From Rhodothermales bacterium (GTDB lineage: Bacteria > Bacteroidota > Rhodothermia > Rhodothermales > Bin80), in NCBI GenBank assembly GCA_958296045.1, contig CATQHT010000003.1, positions 383,246-447,245 on the forward strand: 64,000 nucleotides of DNA, given 5' to 3'. A program made the position numbers and the translations under genes. Positions 17,427-24,796 of the stretch are shown piece by piece. The notes beneath the pieces are model-generated. The model was not told the DNA's origin. It made no database searches and worked only from the letters and a program-made list of their open reading frames with translations. Numbering within the stretch: the first letter of the stretch is position 1; each line of letters starts with the position of its first letter.

Positions 17427-18174
17427 CTCCAGTTACGGGGATTAACCCTCTCTTTCGCGACCCTGAACGACTCCAGGGTGACACGGAGACCTCCCAGGTC
17501 CCGGCGTAGTACGTACGTGCGTGCCTGGGTTCTTGGACACCGCGGGACCCTCCTCCGCCTCACCATTAGCGGCAAAGAAGGTGTTGCCTTCGACCAAATG
17601 CAAAGTCTCGGCATCCCGGACGATGAAGTTTTCGGTGCTCATTAGCCCTGCCCACACGCGCCTCTACCGACGCTTCGCCTGTACCCTCGCGAGTACACAC
17701 GCACGGCTCGAGGAGATGTGTAGATGGTTAGTCTTTCACAACGGGGGACTTGCACCCCCTGTACTAACGCCAGTTAGCCTGGCGCACGCATCTGACTTCT
17801 CTCCACCGTACATCCTCCGATCGGCATTTAGCCTACGCTTTGGCGACCCTCCCCGAAGGGATGGGTAGTGGAGAGACCTCCCAGGTCCCGATGCAGTACG
17901 TACGTGCGTGCCTGGGTTCTTGGACACCGCGGGACCCTCCTCCGCCTCACCATTAACGGCAAAGAAGGTGTTGCCTTCGACCACGAAGAAACCCTCGGCG
18001 TCCCGGACGATGATATTTTCGGTGCTCATTAGCCCTGCCCACCCGCACCTCTACCGACGCTTCGCCTGCACCCTCGCGGGTACCGACGCACGGCTCGAGG
18101 AGATGCGTGGATGGTTAGTCCTTCACATCGGGAGACTTTCACTCCCTGTACTGGCACCAGTTAGCCTGGCGCAC

Positions 18175-19069
18175 CCCCGCCGCTCCCTCCACCATCACCG
18201 CCGCCACCGCCTCCCCCGCCACCGCCAGGGTCATCGAACTCAACACAGGTGATATAGATATCCTCCGAAGCTAAGGTGCACTCCCCTTCGCCATCGCCTG
18301 GATCATCCCCCGTGTACGGAGGGTCTACGCATACCCAACCTTGAACAACGTCGGTCACCCAGCAGTAAATCGTAACGTGCGTCTTGCCTGCCCCCGAAAC
18401 TTCATTCAGAGTCAGTTCGACCTGCTCAAACCCCTCCCCGGGCGTGTAACGTTCACAGATTTTGGCTTCATAGGCGATATTGTACTCGCTAATCAGCATC
18501 CGTAGATCGCCAAAGTCCCGATCTTGCCATTGACGCACGTAGTCCGTGAAACGATCGGGATCCAAGGAATCAGGACTGACGAACTCCAGCAGCCGAGAAC
18601 CGACCACCTCATCCTGGGGATTGATGTCCACCGAAATCGTCCGCACAGCTCCGAGCGCGCTGTGAGAATGGGTGGTGGCAGGCTGACCTGGGCCAAGCAC
18701 CGTGGTAACACGCGTAATGCCATCGCCCAAACCCAACGTAACAGCCTGCGACCAATCGGGTGGGTACTTCGCCACCATGGCCTCAAGGACCTCGGCATTA
18801 CTAAACTTGCCGAGAGCCCGCTCCTGGGTCTGGACAAGAGCCTCTTCGTACCAAGCCTAAACCTGGGCCACCTGCGATGCACCGGGAGGGAGCGGATCTG
18901 TGCTGATGTGGATGCTGTCGCAGGCGGCAGCGCCGAGAATCATGGCTGCGGCCAGTGAGAACCACCATCGGATGGAAGCAGAAAGGGCAGACAGCTTAGA
19001 TATACGCAAATCGTGGAATCCACGAGATGGTGAAGACCCTAATAAGAATACACGGCTAACCCCGATCAT
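18175..19069 (-). pseudogene. Gene A copy 3, upstream exon (lipoprotein leader; one premature stop)
   Basis: The first reading frame (19069 to 18857) encodes the lipoprotein leader IRWWFSLAAAMILGAAACDS and stops at TAG 18857-18859, where copy 1 reads GAA (Glu). Downstream the frame is open without a break from there through ATG 18778 (MVAKYPPDWSQAVTLGLGDG ... HVTIYCWVTDVVQGWVCVD) to the Gly-rich linker at the intron boundary. A product could start at 18778 but would lack the export signal. The lipidated, exported form is therefore lost unless the stop is suppressed or is a sequencing error. Confidence 0.75.
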
Positions 19070-19165
19070 ATGCCATCATCTCGCCAGATCCTTGGCAGGG
19101 TGACGCCGAAGGACCAGGCAATATCTGCCGATTCAGCCGAGACTGCGCGCCTATCCGCATCCGCC

Positions 19166-20611
19166 TTAGCCGAGAACTGCTGCTGCGCGCCTCAGGCGAC
19201 GCACACATGCCTCGCGCCCCAAAGCCGCCAACAGCACGAATAGGCTAGGGCCTGCCGTCGTCCCGCTCACCGCCAGGCGCGCAGGGTGAATGATGCGGCC
19301 TGCACCCACGCCGCGCTCTTTGGCCAAGGTACGCAGCGCGCTTTCCAACTGCGCTTCATCGAACGCGCCCAGCGTCTCCAGGCGGTTGGCATAAGCACGC
19401 ATCAGCACCGCAGCGTCCGCCTTCCACCGCCGCTTGATGCCGCGCGGGTCATACAACGCAGGGTCCCGGAAGAAGTAAGCATACTCCGTACAAAGGTCCG
19501 AGCGGACCACCAGCCGATGGCCCACCGCTGCGACCACGCTCGCCACGTAGGTGTGCGCCACGGGTCCGAAGGCCTTTGCCACCTGATCCGCTGCGCGCGC
19601 TGCCACCTGGGCCGTACCCAAGAGGCGCAGATGCTGCTGATTGGACCAGCGAAGCTTGCTCAAGTCAAAACGTGCTGGCGATGGCACTACGCGATCCAGA
19701 GAAAACTGCTCCGTAAGCTCGGCCATGCTGAACACCTCCTGCTCAGAGCTCGGATGCCAGCCCAGAAGTGCCAAGAAGTTCACCAGTGCTTCCGGCTCGT
19801 ACTCCAGTGCACGATAGTCGCGCACGCTAACCGGAATGCCCAAGGTCGTGGCACTGCGCTTCGAAAGCTTGCCGCCGCTAGGGCTCAGGATAAGAGGGAG
19901 ATGCGCCATCACGGGCGGTTCCCATCCGAAAGCCCGGTAAAGCAACATGTGCTTGGGTACGGACGGAAGCCACTCCTCCCCGCGAATCACATGAGTGATG
20001 CGCATATGGTGGTCATCGACCACATTGGCCAAATGGTAAGTGGGAAATCCATCACTCTTGAGCAGTACCTGGTCGTCCAGGCCGGCGGCATCCATCGCCA
20101 CATGCCCCTTGATCAGGTCCTCAAATTCTATGCGTCCCTTTTCGGGCACGAGCAGCCGCACCACATGCGGCTCACGGTTTGCGATGCGCGCTGTGACCTC
20201 CGATTCGCTGAGCGTGAACGCATTGAGCATCCGGCCGCGCGTGGCCGGGCCGTAGGCATCCCCATCCTGGCGCATGGCGGCCAGCGCTTCTGGCGTGTCG
20301 AACGCGTAGTAGGCATGCCCCTTGGCCAAGAGCCGCTGGACGTGGTCCTGATAGAGCGCCGTGCGCTCACTCTGGCGGTAGCCCGGACCCGATGCTGGTC
20401 CCTCGTCTACGACCAAGCCAGCCCAGCGCAAGGAGGCCACGATGTCCGCTTCGGCATCCTCCACTAGGCGCGAACGGTCCGTGTCCTCAATCCGCAAGAC
20501 GAACGTGCCGCCCTGAGATCGCGCAAAGAGGTAGCAGAACAAGGCGGTGCGCAAACCGCCAATGTGAAGGTAGCCCGTAGGACTAGGCGCAAATCGTACA
20601 CGAGGGGCCAT
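19166..20611 (-). CDS. gltX: Glutamyl-tRNA synthetase
   Basis: About 481 residues from ATG 20611 (MAPRVRFAPSPTGYLHIGG), chosen over the in-frame ATG at 20623 because class I synthetases begin this way. It has the HIGH-type motif HIGG, RIEDTDRSR, the editing-free insertion typical of GluRS, the KMSKS-type motif GGKLSKRSAT, and a C-terminal helical anticodon-binding domain. It attaches glutamate to tRNA in the cytoplasm. The last ~20 codons fall inside the tandem repeat unit, and tail copies of them precede units 1 and 2. Array gene A follows about 100 bp downstream on the same strand. Confidence 0.95.
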   Translation of the reverse strand: MAPRVRFAPSPTGYLHIGGLRTALFCYLFARSQGGTFVLRIEDTDRSRLVEDAEADIVASLRWAGLVVDEGPASGPGYRQSERTALYQDHVQRLLAKGHAYYAFDTPEALAAMRQDGDAYGPATRGRMLNAFTLSESEVTARIANREPHVVRLLVPEKGRIEFEDLIKGHVAMDAAGLDDQVLLKSDGFPTYHLANVVDDHHMRITHVIRGEEWLPSVPKHMLLYRAFGWEPPVMAHLPLILSPSGGKLSKRSATTLGIPVSVRDYRALEYEPEALVNFLALLGWHPSSEQEVFSMAELTEQFSLDRVVPSPARFDLSKLRWSNQQHLRLLGTAQVAARAADQVAKAFGPVAHTYVASVVAAVGHRLVVRSDLCTEYAYFFRDPALYDPRGIKRRWKADAAVLMRAYANRLETLGAFDEAQLESALRTLAKERGVGAGRIIHPARLAVSGTTAGPSLFVLLAALGREACVRRLRRAAAVLG

Positions 20612-20641
20612 AATGATGGCCACCTGTAACGTGGCCGTTAC

Positions 20642-21142
20642 CTAGTTGGGATCACCCGATTCCGCTGGGCGGGGCGCTTCTACCAGGAGCCCCGGGAACA
20701 TGACATAGTGAAAACGCGGGCGCGGCCCTACTAGTCGCGGATCGGCCTCCTGTTCCATCAGAGGCTGCATGGAACGTACCAAGCCGAATTCGTGCGCCAC
20801 CTTTACGCCCGACGCAAATAGCAGTACCGCCAACGCGGCGCACACACCCAGCGACAACGTCGCACGCGTCTGCCATAGTGGGCGGCGCTCATAGTAACGG
20901 TCCCGGCGGGAGCGACGCTTCTTGGAGAGCTCCAGCCTGGCCAGCACCGCTTCATCTGCAGCCGGCGGCATACGGATCACCTCGTGCCGACTCATCCGCC
21001 GAAACTCCATCGTCACATTCATCACCGTACGACACGCACCGCAGGCCGCCAGATGCGCAAACAAGGGCGGCTGTGCCGTCAGCGCCAGCTCCCCGTCCAG
21101 AAACTGATGCACTTTCTCTTCCCTTTCGCAATCCATGGTCAT
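20642..21142 (-). CDS. Anti-sigma factor with zinc-finger (zf-HC2) domain
   Basis: 166 residues. The N-terminus has the anti-sigma zinc motif H-x3-C-x2-C (FAHLAACGACRTVMN) with upstream VHQFLDGEL. A basic stretch (KKRRSRRDRYYERR) precedes one membrane segment (TLSLGVCAALAVLLFASGV), then a short outer domain. The ATG overlaps the sigma gene stop (ATGA), indicating translational coupling. It likely holds the neighbouring ECF sigma factor at the inner membrane until released by a stress signal. Confidence 0.88.
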   Translation of the reverse strand: MTMDCEREEKVHQFLDGELALTAQPPLFAHLAACGACRTVMNVTMEFRRMSRHEVIRMPPAADEAVLARLELSKKRRSRRDRYYERRPLWQTRATLSLGVCAALAVLLFASGVKVAHEFGLVRSMQPLMEQEADPRLVGPRPRFHYVMFPGLLVEAPRPAESGDPN

Positions 21143-21705
21143 GGCATCACCGCAGCTAACCGTTGCGACTCGCGCTCTAGGACCGGCAGCATGCCTGCAG
21201 CCAACTTCCTTCGCGCCTTGTATAGACGCGACTTGACCGCCGAAAGGGTGCTCTTGGTCACCGCAGCGATCTCCGCATACGACATGTGGTGGTACTCGCG
21301 CAGGATTATTACCTCCCGGTATTCGGGCTTGAGACGTCCCAGAAAGTGCTGCACCAGCGCGATCTGCTCGGCTTTTTCCAGCGGGCGCGTAGCCGTCTCC
21401 TGCAGCTGCTGGTCAGCAGCCTCGCTCAGCGGGACCTGCCGATTGCTGTGCCGCAGCATGTTCAGGCACTGGTTGCGCGCAATTGAGAACAGCCATGCCC
21501 GAAAAGCATGCGTCTTCAGTAGGCGATCCCGGTTTTCGTAGATGCGCAGAAAGGTCTCCTGCATGGCATCCTTAGCCGCGTCGCGGTCCCGCAGCATGCG
21601 CAACGCAAAAGAGTAGACACCTTCCTTATACCGGTTGTAAAGCGACACAAAAGCGAAGTCGTCACCGCTCTGGAACGCTTCGATAAGTTCAGTCTCACGA
21701 GTCAT
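21139..21705 (-). CDS. ECF-type RNA polymerase sigma factor (RpoE-like)
   Basis: 188 residues. Region 2 is visible as FAFVSLYNRYKEGVYSFALR, DAAKDAMQETFLRIYEN and RAWLFSIARNQCLNMLR. Region 4 is visible as LKPEYREVIILREYHHMSYAEIA with KSRLYKARRKL. It directs RNA polymerase to stress-response promoters. It is co-transcribed with the overlapping anti-sigma gene and diverges from a chaperone gene at 21848. SurA-type chaperones are frequent sigma-E targets, so regulation of the neighbour is plausible but not shown. Confidence 0.92.
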   Translation of the reverse strand: MTRETELIEAFQSGDDFAFVSLYNRYKEGVYSFALRMLRDRDAAKDAMQETFLRIYENRDRLLKTHAFRAWLFSIARNQCLNMLRHSNRQVPLSEAADQQLQETATRPLEKAEQIALVQHFLGRLKPEYREVIILREYHHMSYAEIAAVTKSTLSAVKSRLYKARRKLAAGMLPVLERESQRLAAVMP

Positions 21706-21847
21706 CGCTGCCGGTGCCTACCGTCATTAAACGCTGTCCCCTTCCTATAGACACAGGTGCTCCCGATTAGTTGCCATGCACGATAGCGGGAACCCGCATG
21801 CGTCGTCAGTGTATTTTGGGGCTGCCTGAAATACGTGACCTAAACGA
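21706..21847. promoter_or_regulatory. Divergent intergenic promoter region, sigma factor versus PPIase genes
   Basis: These 142 bp between divergent genes must hold both promoters. A GGAACC element (within gcgggaacccgc) resembles the -35 GGAAC of ECF promoters, but no convincing -10 at 16-17 bp spacing can be pointed out. The start region of the rightward gene has no clear Shine-Dalgarno. Confidence 0.35.
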
Positions 21848-23860
21848 ATGAGACTGGGTATCGGACTGTTTGTGCTCGCCGTCCTCCTGCCCCTTTTGGC
21901 CCGGTGCGCTGGCAGCGCTCCGGGAGTGCAGGACACGGATGACCCGACGCTTGTGGCCACCTATGGCGATCATAAGCTGCATACGGATGAGTACCTGCGT
22001 GAGTACCAGCGCAATTCAAGCCTGGTGGAAGCGGGTTCAGATGACGCGGAGGAGTTTCTGGACCGCTACGTGAACTACCGCCTTAAAGTGCTGGCCGCTG
22101 AAGCCGCCCGCTACGACCAGGACCCGGAGCTGCAGGCAGAGATCCATACGTACCGCGCGTCCTTTGCGCGACCCTACTTGGTGGATCGCAAAGTGATGGC
22201 ACCGATACTGCTCGACTTCTACGAAAAGAAGAAGCAGTTCGTGCACGCCAGTCACATCTTTGCACGTGTGCAGCCGCAGCTGGGCGCAGGCGACTCCGTT
22301 CGGGCCATGGGGGTGGCCCGTGCGCTGCGGGACTCGGTCTTAGCTGGGATACTGTTCGGAGATGTCGCGATGATGTATTCGGAAGATCAGTCGGCATCGG
22401 ATTCGTCTGCCCGGCAGGGCTTTCGGGGGGATCTGGGGTGGTTTACCGCCGGCTCCATGATTCAGGCATTCGAAGATCAGGCCTACACCGTGCCGTTAGG
22501 AGAGATGTCCGAGGTGTTCCGCACCGACTACGGCTACCATGTCCTGATGGTGCACGACCGTGTACCAGCCGTGCCCCCTATTCGGCTGTCGCAGATTCTG
22601 GTCCGCATCAAAGACACCGCACCGGAAAGTCTGGCTGTCGCACGCGAGAAGATTGAGCAAGCTCAGGCCCGCATCAATGCTGGACAGAACTTTGCGTTTG
22701 TGGCTGGCGAGATGTCTGAAGAAGAGAACAGCGCACGCCGCGGCGGTGACATCGGCACCATCAGTTACCATAGGCGCGGCATCGACTCCACGTTTCGGGT
22801 TATCGCCTTCGGCATCGAAAACGTGGGGGATGTCACCGACATCATCAGGACGGGTTATGGCTTCCAGATTCTGAAGCTTACGGCCAGGGACGAGCTGGGC
22901 ACCTTTGAAGAAGAGTATGATGACCTCCGGCGGCAGGTGCAGTACCTGCCCCGGATGATCCGGGCTGAAGAGGAGCTGGCCAAGGAAGCGCGCAGCCGAC
23001 ACATCGCGCGGCTGGACTCGACAGTCCTTACCTCACTGGTATCAAACGTCGCGCGCGACTCGGTGCGCGAAGTGGTCAGGGGAGCGGCTGCAAACGATTC
23101 CCTGGCCGGGATCGTCATCGGACAGGTGGACGACTCTGTCTACACCGTACGCCACCTTGGGCTGTTCGCCGGGGATCGCAACAACCGCATTCGCAACGGA
23201 CAGACGACCGATGAGCAGGTGATCAACATCGGCAATGCCTTTCTGGACTATGCGGCCATAACACATGCGGCGCTGGAGCTGGAGCACGAAGACGAGGAGT
23301 TCAGCTGGATTATGGCCAACTTCCGGGACGGACTACTGCTGTTTAAGCTGATGGAGGACTCTGTGTGGGCGGCTGCCGCCAATGACTCACTAGCGATCCG
23401 TGCACACTTCGAGGCCAACCAGGAGCGATACCGCTTCGGGCCAAGACACCGGTTGATGGAGGTGTTTGCCTACGACGACTCGGTGCACCAGGCGGCGATA
23501 TACATGCTTGATCAGGGTATGTCCTGGGCCGACTTTTACGAGCAGGTGCACCGTGACTCCGTGGTGCTGATCCGCTTTGACACCGTCTTTGTGGAAGGGC
23601 CCACCAACAGCATCTATGATCGTGCTATCGGGATTGAAGCTGGCCAGCGGTCGGAAGTCATTCCCTACCGCAGCGGCTTTGTGGCCGTGTTCAATGATGG
23701 CATGGAGCCGGAGCGGGCCATGACGTTTGAGGAAGCACGCGCCGCCATCATCACAGACCGCCAGGAGCTTCTAGAGCAGCAGCTTGTCGCGAGGCTCAGG
23801 TCCCGTTACCGTGTAGTCACGTATCCAGAACGGGCCAAAGCAGCTTTGGCAGAGCTGTAG
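21848..23860 (+). CDS. Periplasmic peptidyl-prolyl isomerase with two parvulin (PpiC) domains
   Basis: 670 residues. The signal segment MRLGIGLFVLAVLLPLLARC is hydrophobic and ends in Cys, but with Arg at -1 it is a poor lipobox. A SurA-N-like helical region follows (DEYLREYQRNSSLVEAG). Parvulin domain 1 runs ~130-235 (HASHIFARV, GDLGWFTAGSMIQAFEDQAY, DYGYHVLMV). Domain 2 runs ~240-345 (LSQILVRIKD, RRGGDIGTIS, TGYGFQILKL). A long C-terminal part may be a degenerate third domain. It is inferred to fold or escort outer-membrane proteins. It is followed 7 bp later by a second chaperone gene. Confidence 0.85.
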   Translation: MRLGIGLFVLAVLLPLLARCAGSAPGVQDTDDPTLVATYGDHKLHTDEYLREYQRNSSLVEAGSDDAEEFLDRYVNYRLKVLAAEAARYDQDPELQAEIHTYRASFARPYLVDRKVMAPILLDFYEKKKQFVHASHIFARVQPQLGAGDSVRAMGVARALRDSVLAGILFGDVAMMYSEDQSASDSSARQGFRGDLGWFTAGSMIQAFEDQAYTVPLGEMSEVFRTDYGYHVLMVHDRVPAVPPIRLSQILVRIKDTAPESLAVAREKIEQAQARINAGQNFAFVAGEMSEEENSARRGGDIGTISYHRRGIDSTFRVIAFGIENVGDVTDIIRTGYGFQILKLTARDELGTFEEEYDDLRRQVQYLPRMIRAEEELAKEARSRHIARLDSTVLTSLVSNVARDSVREVVRGAAANDSLAGIVIGQVDDSVYTVRHLGLFAGDRNNRIRNGQTTDEQVINIGNAFLDYAAITHAALELEHEDEEFSWIMANFRDGLLLFKLMEDSVWAAAANDSLAIRAHFEANQERYRFGPRHRLMEVFAYDDSVHQAAIYMLDQGMSWADFYEQVHRDSVVLIRFDTVFVEGPTNSIYDRAIGIEAGQRSEVIPYRSGFVAVFNDGMEPERAMTFEEARAAIITDRQELLEQQLVARLRSRYRVVTYPERAKAALAEL

Positions 23861-23867
23861 CCGATCT

Positions 23868-24719
23868 GTGCGCGCCTTCGGCTGGGTATGCTTCTTCGGT
23901 GCCGCGCTTAGCGCGTGTGCGCCGCGAACTGCGCCAGAAGACTTTGTGGCCCGCGTGGGGGACACTTTCCTGTACCCGTCTGATGTCGAAGCCCTGCTCC
24001 AAGGGCTGCCCACGGATATCGATTCGGCTGATGCCCACACGCGGGTCGTACAGCAGTGGATAGAGCGCGAGCTCCTGTACCAGGAGGCCGTGCGCCTCGA
24101 TGTAGCATCTCGCCCCGCGGTGCGGGCTCAGCTCCAGGAGCTGGAGCGCGATGTCCTTATCGAGGCCCTTATGGCGCCGCTCTTCGAAGACGCAGTGGCG
24201 AATCTCACCGACGCGGAACTGCGGCAGTACTACAGCCAGCATATGGAGCATCTGCGTACCGTGGAGCCGTTTGTTCAAGTGCGCCACATGGCGGTGACCA
24301 ATGCGCAGGCGGCAGGGGTGGTCTACAATAGGATGCGCTATACGCCAGAAGAAGACAAAGCGGTGGTGTTTGACAGCCTGGCAGCACACATGGCGTCGGA
24401 TCCCGCAGCATCACGTGACATGGCCGCCAACCTGTGGCCCCAGCGCCGCCTGTTTGCAAACCGCCCGCTCTTGCGGCAAGCCATGCTTGAGCTCGACACC
24501 GCCAAGGCCCGCGTCCTGGCAGCCGATAGCGTGCACCACTACCTGGAAGTCGTGAAGCGGCTGCCACCAGGCACTGTGCCCAAATTTGAATGGATCCGAG
24601 ATCAGCTGAGAACCCACAGCGGGATGGACCTCAGGAAACAGCTTTATGCCACTCGTGTACAACGTCTAAGAATGGAGGCGCTCGCGCGCGAGAGGCTTGC
24701 GGTGCGGATCCAGCATTGA
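23868..24719 (+). CDS. SurA_N-like lipoprotein chaperone without a recognisable parvulin core
   Basis: 283 residues with a GTG start 7 bases after the previous stop. The leader MRAFGWVCFFGAALSAC has a good lipobox (LSAC). The following region (VARVGDTFLYPSDVEALLQG, VVQQWIERELLYQEAVRLDV) is the SurA/PrsA N-terminal chaperone fold. The middle shows VQVRHMAVTNAQAAGVVYNR, where a parvulin domain should sit, but the usual G-G-D-L-G and F-G-Y-H blocks are missing. It is probably a membrane-anchored chaperone without isomerase activity, co-expressed with its neighbours. Confidence 0.75.
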   Translation: MRAFGWVCFFGAALSACAPRTAPEDFVARVGDTFLYPSDVEALLQGLPTDIDSADAHTRVVQQWIERELLYQEAVRLDVASRPAVRAQLQELERDVLIEALMAPLFEDAVANLTDAELRQYYSQHMEHLRTVEPFVQVRHMAVTNAQAAGVVYNRMRYTPEEDKAVVFDSLAAHMASDPAASRDMAANLWPQRRLFANRPLLRQAMLELDTAKARVLAADSVHHYLEVVKRLPPGTVPKFEWIRDQLRTHSGMDLRKQLYATRVQRLRMEALARERLAVRIQH

Positions 24720-24796
24720 ACACCGGATCACCAGCGTTGCCATCCAATAATCTGCGGACTGTCACGTTAAGTACGGCAAGCCACTTACAAGCGTGT

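Larger units (their letters stand above)
15188..17787 (-). mobile_element. Group II intron I2 (RT-bearing) inserted in I1
   Basis: The 5' end GTGCGCCAGGCTAAC is at 17787. The first ~350 nt are a diverged copy of the I1 5' domain, which is why the region looks like a direct repeat. Domain V is at 15253-15221 (GAGCCGGATGCG), with a domain VI hairpin (CCCGGG/CCCGGG) and terminal CTAC at 15191-15188. It carries the RT ORF in the domain IV position, but that ORF is interrupted by intron I3. The I1 and I2 3' junctions both read CTAC followed by CGCGA, hinting at similar target choice. Confidence 0.82.
14869..18174 (-). mobile_element. Outer group II intron I1, host to a nested intron
   Basis: The 5' end is at 18174 (GTGCGCCAGGCTAACTGG) and the 3' end is CTAC at 14872-14869, with domain V at 14933-14901 (GAGCCGTGTGCG, AGC triad) and a domain VI hairpin. 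I1 itself is only ~706 nt (18174-17788 plus 15187-14869). Its right half keeps a degenerate stretch similar to the start of the I2 ORF leader (catagtagct, gccagcgaacaa), so I1 probably lost its own RT. Removing it joins the gene A exons in frame, with phase 1 on the left and phase 2 on the right. Confidence 0.85.
12954..19226 (-). repeat. Tandem unit 3 of the gene A/gene B array (gltX-proximal; carries nested group II introns)
   Basis: Its right part is the native locus: the last ~61 bp of gltX are included in the repeat, and copies of this tail head units 1 and 2. Without the intron (14869-18174) the unit is about 2967 bp. This is the least damaged unit: gene A has a single premature stop (18857-18859) besides the intron, and gene B is intact. 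Confidence 0.85.

Noticed and set aside
17428..18180. Apparent direct repeat of ~350 bp that could be taken for a duplicated small gene (MSTENIIVRDAEGFFVVEGN type frames)
   Set aside because: The two copies are the 5' domains of introns I1 and I2, each starting with GTGCGCCAGGCTAAC; the frames are structural RNA read as protein.
19286..20467. Long (393-codon) open frame on the plus strand
   Set aside because: It is fully antisense to gltX, whose motifs are unmistakable; the frame has no domain and a His/Arg-rich composition typical of shadow frames.
24590..24796. Upstream extension of the surA frame (69 codons)
   Set aside because: It overlaps the preceding lipoprotein gene and would bury the signal peptide; ATG 24797 is the natural start.
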